Source of the DNA: Marvinbryantia sp964455335
GTDB taxonomy: Bacteria > Bacillota > Clostridia > Lachnospirales > Lachnospiraceae
Reading direction: 5' to 3'
Assembly (NCBI GenBank): GCA_964455335.1
Contig: CAYVVW010000070.1
Span: 1-10,988, forward strand
DNA length: 10,988 nt
In this document: positions 1-6,918 of the stretch, piece after piece
Layout of the letters: each line of letters opens with the position of its first letter
Numbering within the stretch: the first letter of the stretch is position 1
Notes under the pieces: generated by a model
Databases searched by the model: none
Told to the model about the DNA's origin: nothing
What the model saw: only the letters and a program-made list of their open reading frames with translations
Made by a program: the position numbers and the translations under genes

Positions 1-24
1 GCTCACGCAGGGGACTGCCATCCG

Positions 25-52
25 CGCGGACGCATCGTTGCGCCCGTCCGCG
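25..52. other. Stem-loop downstream of the secreted-protein gene
   Basis: A perfect 8-bp inverted repeat, CGCGGACG (25-32) and CGTCCGCG (45-52), encloses a 12-nt loop. It lies about 70 nt beyond the stop codon of the minus-strand secreted-protein gene. No T-run follows on either strand, so it is not a standard intrinsic terminator. It could be a 3'-end stabilising hairpin or a Rho-type end. The remainder of 1-118 shows no gene that I can support. Confidence 0.4.
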
Positions 53-118
53 TCAGATGCGAGGAATCCATGCCCGCCTTGACGGAAGAACTGAGATCGT
101 TCTGAGAAGGTGGGTGGG

Positions 119-697
119 TTATGGCTCTTCTGCTCCAGCACCGAGGGTAATGGTAATCGTACCTACTACATCCGACGCAATAGCTTCTATCGGATCACCC
201 GAAACTGTTAACGTAGCCTCAACCCTGTTATTGCCAAGTGTCCCTTCTCCGGTATTATCACCACTACCAGCTGCAAGGGTACCAGTACTAAAGTTATCAA
301 AAGTAACCGTCACCCCATTGTGTGGATTACCTGATTCATACTGTCCTGGTGTCTTTGGAGCATATGTGGCACTGATAGTCACTTGCTCACTGGAATGGTT
401 GACGGCTGTGACCGTAGCCTTTCCCTCGTTATCCCAGGTGCCCTTAGTGGTATTCCAAGTATGGGCTGTGGTATCCCATGTTTTGTCACCTGGCGTGTAG
501 TTGAATGTCATGCTCGTCCACGAAACATTAACGAGGTATGTCGGTGTTCCCTCTGCCAGCGTGGCATTCAACGTAACATTAGCCTCTGCTTTTCCATTGG
601 CACCAGTGAAATCCTGACCACTAGCAAATGCTGCCATCCCCATGCTTGCCACCATTGCCATCGAGCAAAGGATGGATAAGAGTTTTTTCGCTTTCAT
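119..697 (-). CDS. Secreted beta-rich surface protein of unknown function
   Basis: The protein has 192 residues. The start at 697 is chosen because AAAGGAG lies a few bases upstream and the protein then begins with a classic signal peptide: a lysine-rich n-region (MKAKK), a hydrophobic stretch, and a likely signal peptidase I site after AFA (residue 25). An in-frame ATG further upstream at 805 lacks a good ribosome binding site and would bury the signal peptide. The mature part has no cysteine and is rich in Thr, Gly, Asn and alternating hydrophobic residues, as in an immunoglobulin-like beta-sandwich. A Trp/Thr-rich stretch covers about residues 72-90. There is no LPXTG anchor, lipobox or C-terminal membrane segment, so release or non-covalent surface association is likely. 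It is the second gene of a pair, 107 nt after a membrane protein that also has a beta-rich ectodomain. I do not recognise a characterised family. Confidence 0.8.
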   Translation of the reverse strand: MKAKKLLSILCSMAMVASMGMAAFASGQDFTGANGKAEANVTLNATLAEGTPTYLVNVSWTSMTFNYTPGDKTWDTTAHTWNTTKGTWDNEGKATVTAVNHSSEQVTISATYAPKTPGQYESGNPHNGVTVTFDNFSTGTLAAGSGDNTGEGTLGNNRVEATLTVSGDPIEAIASDVVGTITITLGAGAEEP

Positions 698-804
698 ATT
701 CGCTCTCCTTTCTGTTTTCGCATTGTTCCTTTGGTTTTTGGTTTCTCTATTTACACCCAGCGCGCTTGGGCATAAATCGTGTGGGTAGTTGCCCTGTGCC
801 CGCA

Positions 805-1353
805 TTATTCCTTTACGGTGATGGACACAGGGATTTCCGTGTTGACGTTGGCTTTTTCTCCTGTCTGCGGGTGGTAGAAGGACAAAATGAGTTTTCCGTC
901 ATACCCGCCCGGCTGGAGCGTGTCCGCCGCGCCCTCTTCCAAGGTGAGTGTCCTGACCTCGTGCCCCGCGGTGAGCAGTCCGGACTGGGCGATCAGCGTG
1001 TCCTGTATGACGATCTGCAAAAGCACGTCCTGTGTCGATTCGGCGGGGTTGCCGTAGTAAAATGTCGCCGTGTTCGTGCCAAGCTCGATCGTCACGTCGT
1101 CCTGGAACATCAAGTTCATGGATCCGCCGCCCTCGGGCGCATCCAGCTTCTCCGCGCCGGAATCCTCCATTTCCTCGGCGTTTTGCTCCGTTTCCTGCGG
1201 TGCGTAGTCCGGCGCCAAAACAGCTTTTGACGGCTGCCGGAAAAAGACCGCCCAGATGGTGACCGCGACTGCGACCACCGTGACCGCCGCAAGGATGGCA
1301 ATCCAGATGCGGGTGCTTGGCTTCTTGTTCCGATGCGCTTCCTGTTCGCTCAT
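805..1353 (-). CDS. Single-pass membrane protein with beta-rich extracellular domain
   Basis: The protein has 182 residues. The start is supported by AAAGGAG six nucleotides before the ATG. A short charged cytoplasmic N-terminus (MSEQEAHRNKKPSTR) is followed by one strong transmembrane helix at about residues 16-38. An acidic, Glu-rich linker then spans about 46-75, and a C-terminal domain of about 105 residues is made of alternating hydrophobic strands ending in EIPVSITV. By the positive-inside rule the C-terminal domain should lie outside the cell. It is the first gene of a two-gene operon with the secreted protein downstream, so the two products may work together at the cell surface, for example as an anchor or chaperone plus an exported subunit. 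That partnership is inference from gene order only. No catalytic motif is visible and I cannot name the family. Confidence 0.8.
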   Translation of the reverse strand: MSEQEAHRNKKPSTRIWIAILAAVTVVAVAVTIWAVFFRQPSKAVLAPDYAPQETEQNAEEMEDSGAEKLDAPEGGGSMNLMFQDDVTIELGTNTATFYYGNPAESTQDVLLQIVIQDTLIAQSGLLTAGHEVRTLTLEEGAADTLQPGGYDGKLILSFYHPQTGEKANVNTEIPVSITVKE

Positions 1354-1414
1354 GTTGTCTCCTTTGTTGTCTTCTTTTTACAAACCTTCGGTGTTTATTT
1401 CGTCTTCTATTTGT

Positions 1415-1444
1415 ATATTATTTACAAATTCTTACATCTATCAA
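1415..1444 (-). promoter_or_regulatory. Candidate sigma-A promoter for the surface-protein pair
   Basis: On the minus strand, TTGATA (1439-1444) and TAATAT (1415-1420) are separated by 18 nt, about 60 nt upstream of the ATG at 1353. A second, weaker possibility (TTGATC, 17 nt, TAGACT) lies further upstream. The region is AT-rich and has no gene. Confidence 0.5.
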
Positions 1445-1517
1445 GAATTTACTCATGCGCAAAGTCTAGCACAACTTTTGCAAAAGATCAACAGTTTCCT
1501 AAAAAATTTTTTGACAT

Positions 1518-1538
1518 GCTGAGCCATAGCTGAGCCAT
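1518..1538. repeat. Two direct copies of GCTGAGCCAT, 11-bp period
   Basis: GCTGAGCCAT occurs at 1518-1527 and again at 1529-1538, so both copies lie on nearly the same face of the helix. The second copy ends 13 bp before the -35 element of the promoter at 1552. This arrangement is typical of an activator site that binds side by side just upstream of RNA polymerase, but no regulator is known. Confidence 0.45.
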
Positions 1539-1551
1539 GCTCTCGCAAGGC

Positions 1552-1580
1552 TTGACGGAACAGCGGATTCATTTTATAAT
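1552..1580 (+). promoter_or_regulatory. Strong sigma-A promoter for the DUF1858 gene
   Basis: TTGACG (1552-1557) and the perfect TATAAT (1575-1580) are separated by 17 nt. The -10 element ends about 60 nt before the ATG at 1642. It is divergent from the promoter of the surface-protein pair. Confidence 0.8.
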
Positions 1581-1641
1581 GAGGTGTCAAGCCGCAAAAC
1601 ACTGCATCTATCATGGAAATCAAGAAAAGGAGGTCAAGGAA

Positions 1642-1851
1642 ATGGCTGAAGTCAAAAAAGAAATGCTGATCGGGGAAGTCCTGCAGTTGGATCCCAACAT
1701 GGCCGGCGTGCTGATGGGGAGCGGTATGCATTGCGTGGGCTGCCCGTCCTCGCAGATGGAGTCCCTCGAAGAGGCGGCGATGGTGCATGGTATCCCCGTG
1801 GACCTGCTGGTCGCCAGGCTAAACGCCTACTTGCAAAGCGTTGGGAAGTAA
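1642..1851 (+). CDS. DUF1858 redox-disulfide domain protein (ScdA N-terminal-like)
   Basis: The protein has 69 residues. The start at 1642 is preceded by AAGGAGG with 8-nt spacing; a longer reading from 1537 would begin upstream of the promoter -10 box and is rejected. The whole protein is one small helical domain of the DUF1858 / hybrid-cluster-protein-associated redox disulfide type (TIGR03980-like). It has an N-terminal region equivalent to the typical 'gevlqldP' segment, then a GMHCVGCPSS motif holding Cys31 and Cys34, then a helix ending in LNAYL. Relatives occur alone or fused to ScdA/RIC-type iron-sulfur repair proteins and are linked to nitrosative or oxidative stress in anaerobes. 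A role in redox sensing or cluster repair is inferred from the family. It has its own strong promoter, and no hybrid cluster protein gene lies next to it here. Confidence 0.85.
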   Translation: MAEVKKEMLIGEVLQLDPNMAGVLMGSGMHCVGCPSSQMESLEEAAMVHGIPVDLLVARLNAYLQSVGK

Positions 1852-1876
1852 AAGAGGACTGACCTGTCATGTTCGC

Positions 1877-1923
1877 ATGTCGGGCATTTCGCACGAGGAA
1901 ACATCGTGCCAAGTGCCCGATAT
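1877..1923. other. Long imperfect hairpin between the DUF1858 and AAA-ATPase genes
   Basis: The outer arms TCGGGCA (1880-1886) and TGCCCGA (1914-1920) pair perfectly. The inner arms GCACGA (1891-1896) and TCGTGC (1904-1909) also pair, around a 7-nt loop. The linking bases TTTC and CAAG pair except for one C-C mismatch. Three more outer pairs bring the stem to about 19 pairs. No T-run follows on either strand. Immediately downstream, CCCGATATA is tandemly repeated (1916-1924 and 1925-1933). The hairpin could terminate or process the DUF1858 transcript, or act in the leader of the ATPase gene. Confidence 0.6.
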
Positions 1924-1965
1924 ACCCGATATAGGGGAAATCGTTTGGGAGAGGAAACGCGTGCC

Positions 1966-3570
1966 ATGGGAAATTATTTAAACATCGGGAATGATGGTTT
2001 TGCGACTATGGTCAAGGACGGCTATGTCGACAAGACAGGATTGATCTCATTTATCAACCATACCTTGGGCACATCCAGAAAACTGACGTGCGTGAGCCGC
2101 CCGCGCAGATTCGGAAAATCCTTTTCCGCCAAAATGCTGTGCGCCTATTATGATCGCGGATGCGATTCCCGTCCATTATTTCAGAATCTGGAAATTGCAA
2201 AAGACGATTCCTTTGACCAATACCTCAACAAATACGATGTCCTCTACCTGGACATTACCTGGTTTCTGTCTGGAACGGCGCACGGAGAAAACATGGTGCG
2301 CACCTTGCAGGAGAAAGTGATTGCAGAGCTTCGGGAAACATACCCGCAAGCCAAACTGGCAGACACCCTCCCCGAGACACTTTCCGCCATCCATCAGGAA
2401 ACAAATAAAAAATTCATCGTGATCATCGATGAGTGGGACGCATTGTTCCGCGAGGAAAAGGACGCCAAAAATGCCCAAAAACAATACCTCGACTTCCTGC
2501 GCGCACTCTTCAAAAACAGTGGGTTTACAGACAGAATCATTGATGCGGCTTACATAACCGGCATCCTTCCGATCAAAAAATATGGAACACAGTCCGCGGT
2601 GTCCGATTTCCGCGAATATACCATGCTTTCCCCTGGGCCACTTGCAAAATATATCGGGTTTACGGAAGGGGAAGTGAAGGCCATCTGCGAAAAATACGAC
2701 CTGAGCTTTGACGAAATGCGCCATTGGTACGATGGTTATTCTTTTCGGCAAATGCCATCCGTTTACAACCCGAACTCCGTCATGGAAGCCGTCAACCGAA
2801 GAGATTTTGGCAGTTATTGGACGCGCACGGAGACATACGAGTCCCTGCGGATCTATCTGGACATGAACCTAGACGGCCTAAAAGGAGCCGTCCTGCAAAT
2901 GCTAAGCGGCGAAAAGCCCAAAATCATGGCAGGCTCTTTTCAGAACGACATGACGCACATCAAAAGCAAAGATGACGTGATGACGCTGATGGTACATTTG
3001 GGTTACCTGGCATACGACGCGACGGAAGAAACCGTATCAATCCCGAACGAAGAAGTACGGCAGGAATTTCTGCTGGCGGTCGGAAATAGCAAGCACACGG
3101 AGATGGCAAAACTGATCCAACTCACCGACAAGCTGCTGAAACAAACACTTGCCATGGACGAAAAAGCGGTTGCTTCCGCAATAGAGGAAATCCACAAAAC
3201 CTATGCCTCCCCGAAAAATTACCACAGCGAAGAGGCGTTGCGCAGTACGATCCATTTTGCGTATCTTGGGTGCTTGGAAGATTTCAAAAGGGTGGATGAG
3301 CTGCCATCGGGCCATGGGTATGCCGATGTGGTTTATATCCCAAAAATAAAAACAAATCTGCCAGTCCTCGTCATAGAATTAAAGTGGAATAAGTCTGCAC
3401 AGAGTGCGATTCGGCAAGTGAAGAACAAGGATTACCCACACCTGTTCCAAGATTACAAGGGTGATATTTTGTTGGTAGGGGTAAACTATAATGAAAAAAC
3501 AAAAAAACACACCTGCACGATTGAAAAAATAGGAAAAGACTTTTTTGCACTGTCGGATAAAAAGGACTGA
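1966..3570 (+). CDS. AAA-ATPase-like protein with C-terminal PD-(D/E)XK nuclease-like domain (DUF1703 type)
   Basis: The protein has 534 residues. The start at 1966 is chosen because the family begins with 'lpiGnddF..l...g.yvDKT', matched here by NIGNDGFATMVKDGYVDKT, and GGAGAGG lies upstream. Residues 1-260 form the AAA-ATPase-like part (PF09820 type): a degenerate P-loop SRPRRFGKS at 44-52, a Walker B strand FIVIIDEWD at 150-158, then YITGILPIKKYG. A helical middle region contains HWYDGYSF at 253-260. The C-terminus carries a PD-(D/E)XK-like core (PF08011 type) with Asp454, Glu471 and Lys473 in GYAD...VIELKW. The family is very common, often multicopy, in gut anaerobes, and its cellular role is unknown. 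The gene is visibly richer in A-runs than the ABC and nan genes around it, which may reflect transfer. It ends 46 nt before the ABC exporter gene, so co-transcription is possible. Confidence 0.9.
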   Translation: MGNYLNIGNDGFATMVKDGYVDKTGLISFINHTLGTSRKLTCVSRPRRFGKSFSAKMLCAYYDRGCDSRPLFQNLEIAKDDSFDQYLNKYDVLYLDITWFLSGTAHGENMVRTLQEKVIAELRETYPQAKLADTLPETLSAIHQETNKKFIVIIDEWDALFREEKDAKNAQKQYLDFLRALFKNSGFTDRIIDAAYITGILPIKKYGTQSAVSDFREYTMLSPGPLAKYIGFTEGEVKAICEKYDLSFDEMRHWYDGYSFRQMPSVYNPNSVMEAVNRRDFGSYWTRTETYESLRIYLDMNLDGLKGAVLQMLSGEKPKIMAGSFQNDMTHIKSKDDVMTLMVHLGYLAYDATEETVSIPNEEVRQEFLLAVGNSKHTEMAKLIQLTDKLLKQTLAMDEKAVASAIEEIHKTYASPKNYHSEEALRSTIHFAYLGCLEDFKRVDELPSGHGYADVVYIPKIKTNLPVLVIELKWNKSAQSAIRQVKNKDYPHLFQDYKGDILLVGVNYNEKTKKHTCTIEKIGKDFFALSDKKD

Positions 3571-3616
3571 CACATTAGAAATTCAAAAAAGTTGAGAAAG
3601 GAAGGAACCTATCCTC

Positions 3617-5218
3617 ATGCAAAAAATCCCAAAGAAAGGCACGTTTGAATTTCGGTTTTCCAACCTGCTCCTTGCCCTGTGTATCGTCGCAAGCACAGCA
3701 CTTTCCATCGTGTCCTCGTTTCTCCTGGGCAATTTTGTGGACTTCCTCTCGGGGCGGCCCAGCTTTGACCGCGCCACCTGGCTCTACATTCTCGCCATCT
3801 TGGGCATTCTTTTTTTCACGGCGGTCTTTCACATCATTTTTGCGAACTTCCTGCCGCTGAAGGTGCTGCTCAACAAGAGCATCTCGTACTCCCAGGATGT
3901 GATGCGCGAGGTGCTGCACCTGTCGCAGCGGGATTACCAGCGCAAGGACAAGGGGTACTACATGAACCTGGTCGTTTCCTCAGCCTTCACCTGCGGGGAT
4001 CTCTATGCGCAAAAGAACGTGGAGTTTGTCGGAAACGTCCTGTGCGTGCTGCTCCTCATTGTGGTCGCCGCGCGCGTGAGCGTCTGGTTTTCCCTGGTTT
4101 ACGTCATCTACATCCCGCTTTTTATCTTCCTGACCTGGGAGCCAAACAAGCGGCTGACCAGCTTCCAGAAAGCCGGCCTGCCCACGCAGGACGCCTTCCT
4201 TGGCGGCACCAAGAAGATCGTGGAGGACAAGCGCGCCATCAACATCGCGCGCGCCGAGTCGTATTTCGAGGTGCTTTACAAGAAGCGCAGTGAAAAATAC
4301 CTGTCTTTCCTCACCAAGCTCAAGTGGTACCTCACCCTGTCCACGAACCTCCCAAACGTGCTCGCCTCCGTGCTGACGGCCGTCACCTTGGGGGTCGCGG
4401 CGAAGCTCTACTTTGACGGCGGCATGACGATTGGCACCATCCTGGTCATGTTCCAGCTCTCCCAGGTGCTGCAGAACCCCTTAAACCGCTGCCTGGAGAT
4501 CATCTTGTACTGCTCGATGAACGTGGCGCACATCGAGCGCCTCCACGAGCTGAGCGCGCAGGAGCAAAACCCCACCGGGTACGAGCAGGTGTTCCAAAAC
4601 CTCGACTGCCTGGCAAAGATCCCGGCGGGGAAGGTGTTTTCCACCCCGGAACGGGAGCGGGAGCTGTTTTCCGTCAGCCGCCTGACGCTCCCCAAAAACA
4701 AGCTGATCCTCGTGAAAGGGAAAAACGGGACAGGGAAATCTACCCTGACAAACCTGCTCACGGGCTTTGCGGACATCGGCATCCTGGACGGCAGCATCGC
4801 GCTGGATGGCGCGCTCGCGCAGGCGTCCTACCTGTGCCGGCCCATCCTATTTGTCGATGGGGATGTCGCGGAAAACATGTTTGGCAAAAAAATGAACCAA
4901 AAGGCGTGCGACGTGCTCGGCATCCCGTTTCTCGACAGGCAGATCAACGAGTCCGGCAGCAACCTAAGCCTGGGCGAGCAGCAAAAGCTCGGGCTGCTCC
5001 GCCAGCTCTCCTCCGACGCAGAGGTGGTCGTTTTGGACGAGCCGTTCGCAAACCTGGATCGCGACTCCATCGGCCGCCTCGCGAAGTACCTCTCGGAACT
5101 GAAGCAGAAAAAGAGCGTGATCGCCATCGTGCACTCCCACGAACTGGACGCATTCGCGGACATCATCCTCGAAATTCACGATGGGAAACTTGTGTGCACG
5201 CCTCCGCCGCTTTCGTAA
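3617..5218 (+). CDS. ABC exporter half-transporter (fused permease and ATPase)
   Basis: The protein has 533 residues, with AAAGGAAGG upstream of the ATG. The N-terminal about 300 residues form the membrane domain, with hydrophobic segments near 17-40, 55-80, 137-158, 158-176, 244-264 and 270-288, as in a six-helix exporter. The C-terminal ATPase has Walker A GKNGTGKST (368-376), a signature NLSLGEQQKL (449-458; the family norm is LSGGQ), Walker B VVVLDE (470-475), D-loop NLD (479-481) and switch histidine His506. The domain is short, with only about 77 residues from the Walker A lysine to the signature. Where the Q-loop glutamine is expected, SYLCRPILF has none. It should work as a homo- or heterodimer exporting a peptide, lipid or drug; the substrate is unknown and no precursor peptide is seen nearby. 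Its last 56 bp overlap nanE on the other strand. Confidence 0.88.
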   Translation: MQKIPKKGTFEFRFSNLLLALCIVASTALSIVSSFLLGNFVDFLSGRPSFDRATWLYILAILGILFFTAVFHIIFANFLPLKVLLNKSISYSQDVMREVLHLSQRDYQRKDKGYYMNLVVSSAFTCGDLYAQKNVEFVGNVLCVLLLIVVAARVSVWFSLVYVIYIPLFIFLTWEPNKRLTSFQKAGLPTQDAFLGGTKKIVEDKRAINIARAESYFEVLYKKRSEKYLSFLTKLKWYLTLSTNLPNVLASVLTAVTLGVAAKLYFDGGMTIGTILVMFQLSQVLQNPLNRCLEIILYCSMNVAHIERLHELSAQEQNPTGYEQVFQNLDCLAKIPAGKVFSTPERERELFSVSRLTLPKNKLILVKGKNGTGKSTLTNLLTGFADIGILDGSIALDGALAQASYLCRPILFVDGDVAENMFGKKMNQKACDVLGIPFLDRQINESGSNLSLGEQQKLGLLRQLSSDAEVVVLDEPFANLDRDSIGRLAKYLSELKQKKSVIAIVHSHELDAFADIILEIHDGKLVCTPPPLS

Positions 5219-5900
5219 AGCGCAGCGCGATTTCCAGCGGCCTTGTGATCGCCCCGCCGACCACCACCGCATGGGCGCCCGCCTCCAGCGCCTCCACCGC
5301 CTGGCGCGGCTCGTGGATGCGCCCCTCCGCGATGACCGGTATCGGCAAGGCCTGGGAGAGGCTGCGCACCAGCGCAAAGTCCGGCCCGTCCTGGCGCGGG
5401 GAGTCCGCCGTATACCCGCTCATGGTCGTGCCCACAAGATCCGCCCCGTTTTTCCACGCCGCCACCCCTTCCGCATGGGTGGCGATGTCCGCCATGAGGA
5501 TGGCATCCGGGTACTTTTCCCGCACTTCCGCGAGAAATTCTCCGGCCGTCTTGCCATCCCCCCGCTTTTGGCTGGTGCAGTCGAGCGCGATCACGTCCGC
5601 GCCCGCCTCCACCAGCTGATCCACTTCTTTCATGGTCGGCGTGATGTAACTCTCAAACCCCTCGTAGCGCACCTTGATTAGCCCGATGACCGGCAGGCGC
5701 GTCTCTTCCTTGATGGCGCGCACGTCACGGATGCCGCTTGTGCGGATGGCGGGAGAACCCGCCTGTTTCGCCGCGCGCGCCATGAGGTACATGATGGATT
5801 TCTCCGGCACATACAACGGTTCCCCAGGCAATGCCTGGCAAGAAACGATCACTTTCCCCTTGATTGCGTGAAAAAAAGCCTCTTTTTCAGATTGCGCCAC
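5163..5900 (-). CDS. nanE: N-acetylmannosamine-6-phosphate 2-epimerase
   Basis: The protein has 245 residues. It starts at GTG (5898-5900), supported by AAAGGGGGA about 7 nt upstream; no early in-frame ATG competes. The cytoplasmic TIM-barrel enzyme converts ManNAc-6-P to GlcNAc-6-P in sialic-acid catabolism. Family signatures are clear: VSCQALPGEPLY (19-30), IRTSGIRDV (52-60), GLIKVRYE (73-80) with the likely catalytic Lys76, ALDCT (105-109), GTTMSGYT (157-164), VIAEGRI (189-195) with the likely catalytic Glu192, and VVVGGAITRP (212-221). These match Lys66 and Glu180 described for Clostridium perfringens NanE. The start overlaps the end of nanA by 14 nt, so translation is probably coupled. 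The last 11 residues extend a little past the usual family end and lie within the 56-bp overlap with the ABC exporter gene. It is the last gene of the operon. Confidence 0.95.
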   Translation of the reverse strand: MAQSEKEAFFHAIKGKVIVSCQALPGEPLYVPEKSIMYLMARAAKQAGSPAIRTSGIRDVRAIKEETRLPVIGLIKVRYEGFESYITPTMKEVDQLVEAGADVIALDCTSQKRGDGKTAGEFLAEVREKYPDAILMADIATHAEGVAAWKNGADLVGTTMSGYTADSPRQDGPDFALVRSLSQALPIPVIAEGRIHEPRQAVEALEAGAHAVVVGGAITRPLEIALRFTKAAEACTQVSHREFRG

Positions 5901-6849
5901 GGTCAGATCCCCCTTTCACGCCGGCATCTTCCAGGACAAACTCCCGCATGGCGCGGTCTATCTTTTCCGCGCAGCGCCGTGCCAGCTGCCGATCCTGCTC
6001 ATTCACGTCCAAAAGCGGTCTGCGCACGCCGCCGATGTCCAAATCCTCGCGCTGGCGCAGGATTTCCTTGATGATGGCGTACATGCTGCCGTGGCCGGCA
6101 CACATCTCATAAATAATTTCATTCGCCGCATATTGGAGCTGCATTGCCTTTTCCCATGCGCCTTGTTTCACAAGATCGAAAATCCGCAGATAGAGTTCCG
6201 GCATGACGCCATACGTTCCCCCAATGCCGCCGTCCGCGCCGATCGCAAGCCCCGACACGAGCTGCTCGTCCGGGCCGTTGAACACCACAAACTCCGCACC
6301 GCCGGCCGCCTTAAACATCTGGATGTCCTGCACCGGCATGGAGCTGTTCTTGACCGCGACGACCCTGGGATTTTCCCGCATCTTGCAAAAAAGCGGCATG
6401 GTGAGGGCGACGCCCGCCAACTGCGGGATGTTGTAGATCACAAAATCGGTCTTTGGCGCCGCGTCCGAGATGTCATTCCAGTAACCGGCAATGGCATCTT
6501 CCGGAAGGTGGAAATAAATGGGCGGAATCGCCGCGACAGCATCCACGCCGAGGCGCTCGGCGTGCGCCGCCAGCTCCTGGCTGTCTGCCGTGTTGTTGCA
6601 GGCGACGTGGGCGATGACCGTCATTTTCCCCTTTGCCACGCGCATCACGTGCGACAGGGTACGCTTGCGATCCTCCACCGACTGGTAGATACATTCCCCC
6701 GAAGAACCCCCCACATAAACGCCGTGCACGCCCTTTTCCAAAAGATGCGAGGCGAGCCGTTCCACGCGCGCGCCGTCCACCTCCCCGGAATCGTCATAAC
6801 ACGCGTAAAATGCCGGAAAAATCCCCCGATATTTTTCCATATGTCTCAT
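5887..6849 (-). CDS. nanA: N-acetylneuraminate lyase
   Basis: The protein has 320 residues. The start at 6849 (MRHMEKYRG) is chosen because AAGGAAGGGG lies 6 nt upstream; an in-frame ATG at 6900 has no such site. It is a class I aldolase of the DapA/NanA superfamily that splits N-acetylneuraminate into ManNAc and pyruvate through a Schiff base. Visible motifs are GGSSGE (47-52), YNIP with Tyr139, and AVKNSS with the Schiff-base Lys167. These correspond to Tyr137 and Lys165 of the E. coli enzyme. Lyase rather than dihydrodipicolinate synthase is supported by GGSSGE followed by YQS, by YNIPQLAGVALT, and by NGPDEQLVSGLAIGADGGIGGTYGVM (191-216), which tracks the NanA version closely. It lies 69 nt after the second permease gene and overlaps nanE by 14 nt, consistent with a transport-plus-catabolism operon. 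Confidence 0.93.
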   Translation of the reverse strand: MRHMEKYRGIFPAFYACYDDSGEVDGARVERLASHLLEKGVHGVYVGGSSGECIYQSVEDRKRTLSHVMRVAKGKMTVIAHVACNNTADSQELAAHAERLGVDAVAAIPPIYFHLPEDAIAGYWNDISDAAPKTDFVIYNIPQLAGVALTMPLFCKMRENPRVVAVKNSSMPVQDIQMFKAAGGAEFVVFNGPDEQLVSGLAIGADGGIGGTYGVMPELYLRIFDLVKQGAWEKAMQLQYAANEIIYEMCAGHGSMYAIIKEILRQREDLDIGGVRRPLLDVNEQDRQLARRCAEKIDRAMREFVLEDAGVKGGSDRGAI

Positions 6850-6918
6850 TGCACACCCCTTCCTTTTTGCAAGCCCAATCTCTTCTTGTCCGTGTCGCAA
6901 CCCATGCCCGACGGCACG

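Noticed and set aside
698..805. N-terminal extension of the secreted protein to an ATG at 805
   Set aside because: It overlaps the upstream stop codon in an attractive TAATG, but there is no good ribosome binding site and the extension would place 36 polar residues in front of a clear signal peptide.
5887..6849. Dihydrodipicolinate synthase (dapA)
   Set aside because: The GGSSGE, YNIPQLAGV and GADGGIGGTYG segments fit N-acetylneuraminate lyase, and the gene sits next to nanE in a sugar-transport operon.
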